From Elusimicrobia bacterium GWA2_56_46 (lineage in GTDB: Bacteria > Elusimicrobiota > Elusimicrobia > Elusimicrobiales > UBA9959), in assembly GCA_001799575.1 (NCBI GenBank), contig MGTT01000028.1, forward strand, positions 143,274-207,273: DNA of 64,000 bases. The letters run 5' to 3'. The position numbers were made by a program, and so were the translations under genes. Each line of letters opens with the position of its first letter. Positions within the stretch are counted from its first letter, which is position 1. Below are positions 17,004 through 23,652 of this stretch, piece by piece. The notes under the pieces are model-generated. The model did no database searches. It was not told the DNA's origin and saw only the letters and a program-made list of their open reading frames with translations.

Positions 17004-17193
17004 AAAAAACGCAACAGGTAAAATAATACTAAAAAGGATTATCTCGAAGCAAGATGCCGGCTTGACAAGGCAATGCCAGTGCCGTAACAGGAGAAAGATG
17101 GCGCGAAGTATACAAATAAAGCTGGAGGGGTGGCTGACAGGCCCCCGTACCCGCATTGAACTTTGGCGTTATAAAAGTGTATAATTAAAACGT

Positions 17194-17264
17194 CGGGGCA
17201 TAGTGAAATGGTATCACACGCCGTTCGGGTCGGCGGATTTACGGTTCAAATCCGTATGCCCCGA
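17194..17264 (+). tRNA. tRNA-Pro (anticodon CGG)
   Basis: Acceptor CGGGGCA/TGCCCCG with the C1-G72 pair typical of bacterial tRNA-Pro, discriminator A, T arm TACGG-TTCAAAT-CCGTA, and anticodon arm CGCCG-TTCGGGT-CGGCG giving CGG for codon CCG. CCA is not encoded. It is followed at once by seven T residues, which with the T arm could act as a terminator. It is the only plus-strand gene in this area. Confidence 0.95.
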
Positions 17265-17308
17265 TTTTTTTATTTCTCCTCCGCTCCTCTCCGAATGCTG
17301 TCCGCTGC

Positions 17309-18457
17309 TCACTGACCACTGTCTACTGTTTTTAGCAGCCGCTCCATTATCGCGGCGGCGATGTCTTTGGCCGCGCACGGCCGCGCCATCCTGGCAATAT
17401 TTCTTCTGAACGCCGCGAGCGGGGCCGGATGCCGCAGATACCGCTCTACCAGAGTTTCGAGCTGCCTGGGGTTTTCAGCCAGCTCTGCCAGCCGGTTCTT
17501 TACGAGGAAAGCGGCGTTCCGTTCTTCCTGGCCGGGGAGCGGCGAGAACAGCAGCATCGGTTTATTCAGCGCCATGGTCTCGGCTATCGTTATCCCGCCC
17601 GCCTTGCCGATGATGAGATCCGCCGCCCGGTAATGATCCGCCGGATATTCTACGAAGCCGCCTGAGATCCTTATATGCTTCTGTCCCGCCAGTTTCTTTT
17701 CCAGGCCGGCGCATAATTTTTTATTTTCCCCGCACATGATGAGGAGCTGCAGTTTCCCCAGAAATTTCTTAAGCGTATCCACCGAAAGCTGGATCTCTCC
17801 CAGACCTTTGCTCCCGCCGGCGATCAGCACCGTGAAAAGATCCGGGGCCAGGCCAAGTTCCTTTCTTTTCTGCCGGGCGTCTCCGCGCAGCAGAAATTCT
17901 TTTCGTACCGGGATGCCGGTAGTGATTATTCTGGCCGGATCCACGCCGTTTGCGAGAAGACCGGCGTCCGCGGTTCTGCCGGAGGAAAAATACAGATCCA
18001 CGCCTTTGGCCGGCCAGTAGGAATGCGCGTAAAAATCCGTGAGAACGGCGAAAAGCGGCGACGGCCTTGCCGTTTTGCCGCTTTTCGCCAGAAGCAGCGC
18101 GGCCAGGGCGTGAGTGGAGACTACGGCCTTGAGATCCTTTTTCCGCAGAGCTTCCGCAAGTTTCCCGGAGTAATAAGGAAAGATGGCCGTCTTCAGGCCT
18201 TTGGCCGCCAGCGCCACCAGGTCGTTGTCGTAGACATAGTCCCAGAGAGCCGGGGTTTTATTGAGAACCTCAAGGTAGGTTTTTGCCACGAAAGAGCCGA
18301 GGTTGGGATAGACTTCCGAGAGATCTATGAAAACGGGCTCTATAACGGAGGCGGGGAAAAAATCCGCGAGCGCCCTGGCCGCGAAGTAGTGACCGGATGG
18401 TTTATGCCCGTAGAGCAGGCCTACCCGTATGGGGTATGTGTGGTTCTGTGCGTGCAT
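17309..18457 (-). CDS. MGDG-synthase/UgtP-like glycosyltransferase
   Basis: A 382-residue GT28-type (GT-B fold) enzyme, predicted to transfer a sugar from a nucleotide sugar to a membrane lipid, as in monogalactosyl- or glucosyl-diacylglycerol synthesis. The N-terminal domain has the MGDG-synthase signature GHKPSGHYFAARAL at 18-31. The C-terminal donor domain has AGGSKGLGEIQLS and the sugar-binding block DLIIGKAGGITIAETMALNK. The longest frame starts at 18658 but its first 67 residues are translated from the tRNA-Pro gene and tandem repeats upstream, so I use ATG 18457. A piece of tRNA 3' end lies just before this start and would be in its leader. Lipid substrate unknown; MurG-like activity is less likely. 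Confidence 0.85.
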   Translation of the reverse strand: MHAQNHTYPIRVGLLYGHKPSGHYFAARALADFFPASVIEPVFIDLSEVYPNLGSFVAKTYLEVLNKTPALWDYVYDNDLVALAAKGLKTAIFPYYSGKLAEALRKKDLKAVVSTHALAALLLAKSGKTARPSPLFAVLTDFYAHSYWPAKGVDLYFSSGRTADAGLLANGVDPARIITTGIPVRKEFLLRGDARQKRKELGLAPDLFTVLIAGGSKGLGEIQLSVDTLKKFLGKLQLLIMCGENKKLCAGLEKKLAGQKHIRISGGFVEYPADHYRAADLIIGKAGGITIAETMALNKPMLLFSPLPGQEERNAAFLVKNRLAELAENPRQLETLVERYLRHPAPLAAFRRNIARMARPCAAKDIAAAIMERLLKTVDSGQ

Positions 18458-18459
18458 TA

Positions 18460-18483
18460 TTATCGGGGCGCCGGGAATTGAAC
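18460..18483 (-). other. tRNA-Pro 3'-end fragment
   Basis: A 24-base exact duplicate of 18598-18621, covering the acceptor 3' strand and most of the T arm of tRNA-Pro(GGG). It stops abruptly within the T arm and continues into unrelated sequence. It abuts the glycosyltransferase start codon. Confidence 0.85.
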
Positions 18484-18490
18484 GGGTACA

Positions 18491-18582
18491 GTGTCCGGGG
18501 TATGCGCAAGACTGCGGTAAAGTCCACGCGGAGTCGAATTGTGTCCAGGGATGGCGCAGGACTGCGGTAAAGTCCACGCTCG
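18491..18582. repeat. 50-bp tandem repeat, two copies
   Basis: Copy 1 at 18491-18540 and copy 2 from 18541 both contain GTGTCC-GGG and then ACTGCGGTAAAGTCCACGC, with a period of exactly 50 bases. The second copy is truncated after about 40 bases. The block lies between the tRNA-Pro gene and its 3' fragment. Confidence 0.8.
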
Positions 18583-18600
18583 CATTTTTGACCCGCCTTA

Positions 18601-18672
18601 TCGGGGCGCCGGGAATTGAACCCGGAGTCTCTCGCACCCCAAGCGAGCGCTCTACCATTGAGCCACGCCCCG
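18601..18672 (-). tRNA. tRNA-Pro (anticodon GGG)
   Basis: Full cloverleaf on the minus strand: acceptor CGGGGCG/CGCCCCG with C1-G72, discriminator A, D arm GCTC-AATGGTA-GAGC, anticodon arm CTCGC-TTGGGGT-GCGAG giving GGG for codons CCC/CCU, T arm CCGGG-TTCAATT-CCCGG. CCA is not encoded. Partial copies of the gene lie on both sides. Confidence 0.95.
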
Positions 18673-18694
18673 GTAATGCGGGTCAAAAACTTTG

Positions 18695-18730
18695 CCCCAA
18701 GCGAGCGCTCTACCATTGAGCCACGCCCCG
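18695..18730 (-). other. tRNA-Pro 5'-half fragment
   Basis: A 36-base exact duplicate of 18637-18672, that is nucleotides 1-36 of tRNA-Pro(GGG) including the anticodon bases. It ends there and runs into GCAAAGTTTTTGACCCGC. It lies upstream of the full gene in the direction of transcription. It cannot fold into a tRNA. Confidence 0.85.
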
Positions 18731-18793
18731 AAAATTACAGCTTTGCCGAGGGGTTGTATAACTTAATACCGTACAATTATACAAATTATTCCG

Positions 18794-19141
18794 TCAGCAT
18801 TCCTTTATTATGTGCCGGAGTTCGTTCCTTATGTCTTCCAGAAGCTCTACGGTGTCGTCCGGAGGGCGGGAATTCTGCCAGGCCGGCTGCTTCCCGGATT
18901 TCTTTTTGGAATAGATGACCTTTTTGGCTCCGGCCAGGGTGTACCCTTTCATCAGTACCAGGTCTTTTACCTCATTGATGATTTCCGCGTCCCCGGACGT
19001 ATAGCGCCGGTGGCCGCCCGCGAGCCGCAGGGGCCGCAGAAGTTTAAACCGCGATTCCCAGTAGCGGATGGTGTATTCCGGCACCTGGGTCTTTTTCGCC
19101 ATCTCGCTTATGGTAAAGTAATTTTTTTCCATGCCGACCAC
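18794..19141 (-). CDS. MerR-family transcriptional regulator
   Basis: A 115-residue MerR-type DNA-binding protein: helix-turn-helix ISEMAKKTQVPEYTIRYWE near the N-terminus, then the wing with LRLAGGHRRYTSGDAEII, followed by a short dimerisation helix and a polar tail. There is no effector-binding domain, and no cysteine set for metal binding. The annotated start is GTG 19141; ATG 19132 three codons later is equally possible because GGAG lies 3 and 12 bases before them. MerR proteins of this short type are commonly encoded behind an HU/IHF gene, as here, with one interspersed repeat in between. Targets unknown. Confidence 0.85.
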   Translation of the reverse strand: MVGMEKNYFTISEMAKKTQVPEYTIRYWESRFKLLRPLRLAGGHRRYTSGDAEIINEVKDLVLMKGYTLAGAKKVIYSKKKSGKQPAWQNSRPPDDTVELLEDIRNELRHIIKEC

Positions 19142-19158
19142 TTACTCCTATAGTATGC

Positions 19159-19276
19159 ATTCAGTAAATCTGTCATCCCGGCGATCTGTAAGCCGGGATC
19201 CATTGAGTAAAGATTTATGGATTCCCGCTAAAAGCACGCGGGAATGACGGGCGAAAAAGCGGGGTTCACCGAATAG
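19159..19276 (+). repeat. GTCATCCC/GGGAATGAC palindromic repeat, copy 3
   Basis: Begins ATTCAGTAAATCTGTCATCC, ends in GGGAATGACGGG plus GAAAAAGCGGGG and a degraded TTCACCGAAT end. It lies in the gap between the HU-like gene and the MerR gene, which are read in the same direction. Confidence 0.85.
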
Positions 19277-19282
19277 TTGCTC

Positions 19283-19549
19283 CTATATTCCGCTTGTCAG
19301 TTTTTTTGAGGGCTTGAACCTTATGCTCTTGCGCGGCCCGACCATCACTTTCTGATTGGTCTTCGGATTTCTGGCCTGGCGCGGCAGCCGGTCTTTTACT
19401 TTGAACGTGCCGAAATTGGAAATGACCACTTTCTCGTTGTTGCGCAGGGCGGACGCCATCAGCTCGAAAGTCTTCAGTACGGCCAGTTTGGCGTCCTTTT
19501 CCGTGGTAAGATGTCTGCCTATCTCGCGGATTATCTCAAGCCTGTTCAT
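19283..19549 (-). CDS. HU/IHF-family DNA-binding protein
   Basis: An 88-residue nucleoid protein. The DNA-binding arm region reads VVISNFGTFKVKDRLPRQARNPKT, which includes the family signature GTFxVxxRxxRxxRNPxT, and the C-terminal strand MVGPRKSIRFKPSKKL completes the fold. The N-terminal helices 1-45 match too. It overlaps the end of the upstream bifunctional-nuclease gene by 14 bases. Whether it acts as HU (non-specific) or IHF (site-specific) cannot be told from sequence. Confidence 0.93.
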   Translation of the reverse strand: MNRLEIIREIGRHLTTEKDAKLAVLKTFELMASALRNNEKVVISNFGTFKVKDRLPRQARNPKTNQKVMVGPRKSIRFKPSKKLTSGI

Positions 19550-20144
19550 CTTCTTCGTCCTCCCCCTCGGTTCCCTCGTTTTCTTCCCCTTCTTCCGCTT
19601 CCCCGTCCGTGCCAGGATCTTTGCGGCGTGTGTCGAACAGTTGGCTTATGATGTCGGTCGGCTTAAGATTTTTCAGATCCTGCTTGAACCTCAGAACTTC
19701 CCCTTCGGTTATGGGCTTGGAAAGCACCTGGGCTTTTTCAAAAACGCGTTCGCTTACGTATATGGGGCAGCCGAACCGTACCGCCAGGGCCACGGCGTCG
19801 GAGGGCCGGGCGTCTATGTCGCGCAGGTTTTCCCCGCCCTTGTCCGTTACCCGGATCGTGGAATAGTATGTGTTGTCCACAATATCGGTGATGATCACTT
19901 TCTCCACCGTGAGTCCCAGCTCTTTTAAAATGGAGAAGAGCAGATCGTGGGTCATCGGCCGCGGCGAAGGGTAGCCGGAAAGCCGTATGGCTATGGCCTG
20001 GGCCTCCATGGGCCCTATCCAGATGGGCAGGATCCTGGTTCCGTCCGTCTCGTCCAGGAATATTATGGACTCCGTCATGCTGGTGGCGATAGAGTAGATC
20101 TTCACTTCCAGTTCGGTTTCGTCCGTTCGTTCTTCTTTGTTCAT
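19536..20144 (-). CDS. Bifunctional nuclease (BFN/DUF151) domain protein
   Basis: A 202-residue protein whose residues 12-150 match the bifunctional nuclease domain: LPIWIGPMEAQAIAIRLSG, PRPMTHDLLFSILKELG, and DIDARPSDAVALAVRFGCPI are the conserved blocks. Family members are reported as DNases/RNases or as small regulatory proteins. The last 30 residues are almost entirely Glu, Asp and Gly, an acidic tail. The start overlaps the plsY stop by 4 bases (ATGA), and its stop overlaps HU. Biological substrate unknown. Confidence 0.88.
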   Translation of the reverse strand: MNKEERTDETELEVKIYSIATSMTESIIFLDETDGTRILPIWIGPMEAQAIAIRLSGYPSPRPMTHDLLFSILKELGLTVEKVIITDIVDNTYYSTIRVTDKGGENLRDIDARPSDAVALAVRFGCPIYVSERVFEKAQVLSKPITEGEVLRFKQDLKNLKPTDIISQLFDTRRKDPGTDGEAEEGEENEGTEGEDEEDEQA

Positions 20145-20791
20145 TTTGTCCCGTCCCCGGAGGCGTCGGCCTCTTTGTGTTCGTAGGACAGCTCCCGGCC
20201 GCGCAGAATACGGCGTATGTTAGCGATATGGGTGTAAAAAATAACGGCGCAGACGACGAAAGCCATGATGGTGAAAGGTTTCTGTCCGGGCCGCGTGTTG
20301 AGGACGGAACATAAGATCGGCAGCGCGACCGAAGCCGACATGGAGCCGACCGAGATGTGGTGCGTAAGCGCCACCGCCAGGCCGAAAACGACGAAAGCCC
20401 CCGCCGTCGGCAACGGCAGGAGCGCCATGAAGACGCCGGCCGCGGTGGCCACGCCCTTGCCGCCTTTGAAACCGAGGAAAGGCGTCCAGATATGCCCGGC
20501 TATGGCCAGGCCGCCGGCGGCCACGGGTATCCACCAGTGCCCGGCGCCCAGATAGAAAAATTTTATCGCCAGGTACGCCGGCGCGAAGCCTTTAAGGAAA
20601 TCCGTGGTGAAAGTCAGTACGCCCGGCCATTTGCCGAGCGTCCTGTAAACGTTGGCGGTGCCCGGGTTGCCGGAGCCGAATTTCCTTATGTCTATTCCCT
20701 TAATGCGGCCGATGATGTAGCCGGCCGGGATGCCGCCCAGAAGATAGCTGGCGGCCAGCAGGCCGGCGGTCAGAAGGTCCGTTTTGGTCAT
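20141..20791 (-). CDS. plsY: Glycerol-3-phosphate acyltransferase (acyl-phosphate type)
   Basis: Inner-membrane enzyme making lysophosphatidic acid from glycerol-3-phosphate and acyl phosphate, the step before PlsC. The three PlsY signature loops are present: SGNPGTANVYRTLGKW at about 40-55, GHIWTPFLGFKGGKGVATA around 99-117, and the C-terminal HIANIRRILRG. Five or more hydrophobic helices fit the family, and 216 residues is normal. Its stop overlaps the start of the BFN gene. plsX is not in the window; plsC is at 0.5 kb. Confidence 0.95.
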   Translation of the reverse strand: MTKTDLLTAGLLAASYLLGGIPAGYIIGRIKGIDIRKFGSGNPGTANVYRTLGKWPGVLTFTTDFLKGFAPAYLAIKFFYLGAGHWWIPVAAGGLAIAGHIWTPFLGFKGGKGVATAAGVFMALLPLPTAGAFVVFGLAVALTHHISVGSMSASVALPILCSVLNTRPGQKPFTIMAFVVCAVIFYTHIANIRRILRGRELSYEHKEADASGDGTK

Positions 20792-20828
20792 AGATCCAAT
20801 TATATAAAAAAACCGCTTTGCCTCTACC

Positions 20829-22085
20829 TTAAATCGCCGGCCCCAGCAGCTTAAGAATGCGCTGGTAATTTTCTTTGGTGGCTCTGAAATCCAGCGTTAT
20901 CTCTTCGGGGCCGTAGCCCGCGCTTTTGACCATGGCGTTTTTGTAGATCTCGGAGAGAAGTTTCTGTTTCCGCGCCGGCAGAACCAGTTTGTAGTCCCCC
21001 CACCGGGCCGTCAGGGCCTTTTCCACCCGGTCCAGCAGTTCTTTCATTCCCTCGCCGGTCAGGGCGGAAACGAAAACCGGCCGCGCCCGCCGCAGCGTCT
21101 CGGAGTAAAAACGATGATCCGGCACGGCGTCTATCTTGTTGTAGACGTTGATCACCGGGATGCCGGCCAGATCCAGATCTTTGAGCGTTTCCTGCACCGC
21201 CGCGTGCTGGAGCTTCACCTGGGGAGAGGACAGGTCGTGCACATGAATGATGAGATCGGCGTAGGCGGTTTCCTCAAGCGTGGAGCGGAAAGCCGCCACC
21301 AGGTTGTGAGGCAGCTTCTGGATGAAGCCGACCGTGTCTGTGAAAAGCGCCCAGCCGCCGCCGGGCAGGCGCACGCGCTTGGTGGTGGGATCCAGCGTGG
21401 CGAAGAGTTTGTCGTCGGCGTAAATGGCGTGTTTCTGCGCGGTGAGGAAGTTGAGCAGGGTGGATTTTCCGGCGTTGGTGTAGCCCACGATGGCCGCCTG
21501 GGGCATGGGAACGGAGTCCCTGTTCTTGCGCTGGGTGGCCCGTTCGTCCCTTATGGCGTCCAGTTCTTTCTGCAGCCCGGTTATCTTGTCCCGCAGCGTG
21601 CGCCTGTCGTATTCAAGCTGGCGTTCGCCGGGGCCGCGCGCGCCTATCATCCCGTGCTGCTGTCCCATGGCCGCGCCTTTGCCGGTCAGGTGGGTAAGGT
21701 CGTAGGAAAACCGGGCCAGCCTGACCTGCAGTTTGCCTTCCCGGGTCCTGGCCCTTCGTGAAAAGATCTCCAGGATCAGATAAGTGCGGTCTATCACGGG
21801 CACGCCCAGCGCGCGTTCCAGGTTCCGCTGCTGGGCCGGCGTGAGTTCTTCGTCGAAAATGATCAGGCCCGGTTTGGCCTCTTCCACGTGCTTCCGGAGC
21901 TCTTCCACTTTGCCGGAGCCTATAAGAGTGGACGGGTTGTACTTTGTCAGACGGATCAGGAACTTTTCGCGCACTTCCAGGTCGGCGGTTTCCGCCAGCC
22001 GCGCCAGTTCCTCCAGCCCCACCGCCGGAGCCGGGGAACCTTTGGGTTTTTTCTTCAGCGCGGCGCCGATAAGCGTGACTTTCAT
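20829..22085 (-). CDS. hflX: GTPase HflX
   Basis: Ribosome-associated GTPase, known in other bacteria as a splitting factor for stalled ribosomes. The HflX domain (about 1-190) contains the glycine-rich segment ARGPGERQLEYDRR near 149-162. The GTPase domain has G1 GYTNAGKS at 201-208, the LFATLDPTTKR switch block, G3 DTVGFI at 250 and G4 NKID near 307. Length 418 residues is normal. Start overlaps the miaA stop as ATGA; plsY follows after 37 bases. The miaA-hflX pair is widespread, though usually with hfq between them; no hfq is seen here. Confidence 0.95.
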   Translation of the reverse strand: MKVTLIGAALKKKPKGSPAPAVGLEELARLAETADLEVREKFLIRLTKYNPSTLIGSGKVEELRKHVEEAKPGLIIFDEELTPAQQRNLERALGVPVIDRTYLILEIFSRRARTREGKLQVRLARFSYDLTHLTGKGAAMGQQHGMIGARGPGERQLEYDRRTLRDKITGLQKELDAIRDERATQRKNRDSVPMPQAAIVGYTNAGKSTLLNFLTAQKHAIYADDKLFATLDPTTKRVRLPGGGWALFTDTVGFIQKLPHNLVAAFRSTLEETAYADLIIHVHDLSSPQVKLQHAAVQETLKDLDLAGIPVINVYNKIDAVPDHRFYSETLRRARPVFVSALTGEGMKELLDRVEKALTARWGDYKLVLPARKQKLLSEIYKNAMVKSAGYGPEEITLDFRATKENYQRILKLLGPAI

Positions 22086-23044
22086 TGTGACAGCACCTTC
22101 CTGGACAGGAGTTCAGGATCGTAGTCGGCCGGGGCCGAAAGGTTCAGCAGCAGGGCATTCTTATACCTGCCGAACCAGGTGTTCTGCCTCTTGGCGTAGG
22201 CCATCGAGACGACGGCGATGGCGCGCACCGCTTCCGCGCGCGGCATACGTCCGGAGATAAAATCTATTACCTGCGGATAGCCCAGCGATTTCAGCCCGGG
22301 CGCGTCTTCCGGATAGCCGCGCTCCAGCAGCGCCCTGGTTTCTTCCACCCAGGCGTCGAAGACCGAGGCTGTCCGGCTCTTTATCCGTTCGTTCAGGAGA
22401 TCCCTGTCCCACTTGAGAAAGACGAATTTGCCGAGATGCGCAGGCAGGGCGTCGAGGAACCTGCCCGACCACAGCTCCGAGACCGGCCGGCCGGCCAGCC
22501 TGGTGATCTCCAGCGCCCGTATCACGCGCTGGAGATTGTTGGGAGGTATCTGGGCGGCCGCCTTGGGATCCAGGGCCGCGAGTTCAGCGTGCAGGGCCTC
22601 CCTGCCTTTTTCTTCGGCGAAAGCGGCCAGAGATTTTCTAATGTTCTGATCCGCCGCCGGCAGGGGATCCAGGCCGTTCCAGAGCGCCTGGATATACATG
22701 CCGGTGCCCCCCGCGATGATGGGGGTTTTGCCCTCGGCGGAAATGGAATCTATGAGCGCCCTGGCGCTCTCGGCGAAAGTCCCCGCGTCGTACGTGTTCC
22801 TTGGATCGGCGATGTCCACCAGATGGTACGGTACGCCCTCCACAAGGTAGACTTCGTGTCCCCGCAGGGTCGTCCAGCTGCCGGCCGGCTTGGAAGTCCC
22901 GGCTGATAAATATTTGTAGATCTGTTTGGAATCGGCGGAGATTATCTCCCCGTCCGTTTTTTTGGCGAGTTCCAGGGCCAGGCCGGTCTTGCCGGAAGCG
23001 TTGGCCCCCATGATGGTGATGGGTTTGGAGATTGGAAGGGACAT
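22082..23044 (-). CDS. miaA: tRNA dimethylallyltransferase
   Basis: Adds the isopentenyl group to A37 of tRNAs reading UNN codons, the first step before MiaB. P-loop GANASGKT near residue 13 (usually GPTASGKT), then IISADSKQIYKYLSAGTSKP, the HLVDIADPRNTYDAGTFA block, IIAGGTGMYIQAL, and the late KRQNTWFGRY segment are all diagnostic. Length 320 is typical. It lies between a PilZ-domain gene (with a palindromic minisatellite in the 125-base gap) and hflX, which it overlaps by 4 bases. miaB, the next enzyme in ms2i6A synthesis, is two genes upstream. Confidence 0.96.
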   Translation of the reverse strand: MSLPISKPITIMGANASGKTGLALELAKKTDGEIISADSKQIYKYLSAGTSKPAGSWTTLRGHEVYLVEGVPYHLVDIADPRNTYDAGTFAESARALIDSISAEGKTPIIAGGTGMYIQALWNGLDPLPAADQNIRKSLAAFAEEKGREALHAELAALDPKAAAQIPPNNLQRVIRALEITRLAGRPVSELWSGRFLDALPAHLGKFVFLKWDRDLLNERIKSRTASVFDAWVEETRALLERGYPEDAPGLKSLGYPQVIDFISGRMPRAEAVRAIAVVSMAYAKRQNTWFGRYKNALLLNLSAPADYDPELLSRKVLSQ

Positions 23045-23048
23045 TTTG

Positions 23049-23165
23049 AGGGTTGGAAGGTTAGAGGGTTGGAGGGTTAGAAGGTTGGAGGGTTGGAGGG
23101 AAAAGCCATCTTTCTGGCCAACCTTCTAAACCTCTAACCTTCTAACCCTCAACTTTCCAACCCTC
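23049..23165. repeat. GGTTRGA minisatellite forming a long hairpin, copy 1
   Basis: Left half is repeated GGGTTGGAAGGTTAGA-type units, the right half repeated AACCTTCTAAACCTCTAACC-type units, so the two halves are complementary. It fills the gap between the PilZ gene stop and the miaA start. A second copy with the same organisation is at 55751-55850. Confidence 0.8.
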
Positions 23166-23169
23166 GTTT

Positions 23170-23652
23170 CTACTTCTTCTTGAACAGCGGTTCGTCTTTC
23201 TGCGGCTTGTTGCACAGCCCGTGGGCTTTGCAGGTCGCCACGCAGACTTCCGGCAGTTTCAACGCGATGCGGGTGTCGCAGTCCACGTAATCTTCCGCCA
23301 TGTCGCTTATGCGTTTCCTGTCTTCCGCGCTGATCCCCGAGAAAATGATGCCGTTCATAAAGACGCCGCCTTTTTCCTTTACCCAGGAGATGCGGCCGGT
23401 TATGGGCATTTCTTTCACGCCGGCGAGCTTGAGGATCATATTGAGCTCTTTGGAGTGGGGCGGCTCAAGAAAAGTTATCAGGCGCATGCCGCCGGCCGAG
23501 AGATCCACGAGGATGGCGGGCTGGGGGTGGTGCTTCCCGTCCGCGCCTTTGGCGTAGAACTCCAGTTCCACGGGTTCCAGGATGCCGTGGAGGATCGGCA
23601 GGCGCACGTGTTCCCGTCTTTCTTTGAAAACCTTGCTGTCTTTCTTGGTCAT
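23170..23652 (-). CDS. PilZ-domain protein with C-terminal cysteine cluster
   Basis: A 160-residue cytoplasmic protein. The PilZ c-di-GMP-binding signature is present: RREHVRLPI near residue 12-20 and DLSAGGMRL near 49-57, followed by the small barrel (TGRISWVKE, GVFMNGIIF). The last 40 residues carry four cysteines, DCDT then CVATCKAHGLC, a spacing that could bind a metal or cluster. The start overlaps the miaB stop by 4 bases. Being inside a tRNA-modification operon, it could couple c-di-GMP to translation, but this is inference; it may simply be a member of the transcript. Confidence 0.85.
   Translation of the reverse strand: MTKKDSKVFKERREHVRLPILHGILEPVELEFYAKGADGKHHPQPAILVDLSAGGMRLITFLEPPHSKELNMILKLAGVKEMPITGRISWVKEKGGVFMNGIIFSGISAEDRKRISDMAEDYVDCDTRIALKLPEVCVATCKAHGLCNKPQKDEPLFKKK

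Noticed and set aside
17004-17156. 51-codon N-terminal extension of acylphosphatase
   Set aside because: No family similarity and the normal protein length is reached with the internal ATG.
18460-18658. N-terminal extension of the glycosyltransferase gene to 18658
   Set aside because: It would be translated from the tRNA-Pro gene and a tandem repeat; the family starts at ATG 18457.
18695-18730. Second tRNA-Pro gene
   Set aside because: Only the 5' half is present; no T arm or 3' acceptor strand.
23049-23165. GGTTRGA repeats as a CRISPR array
   Set aside because: Units are 7-8 bases with no unique spacers and are complementary between halves.
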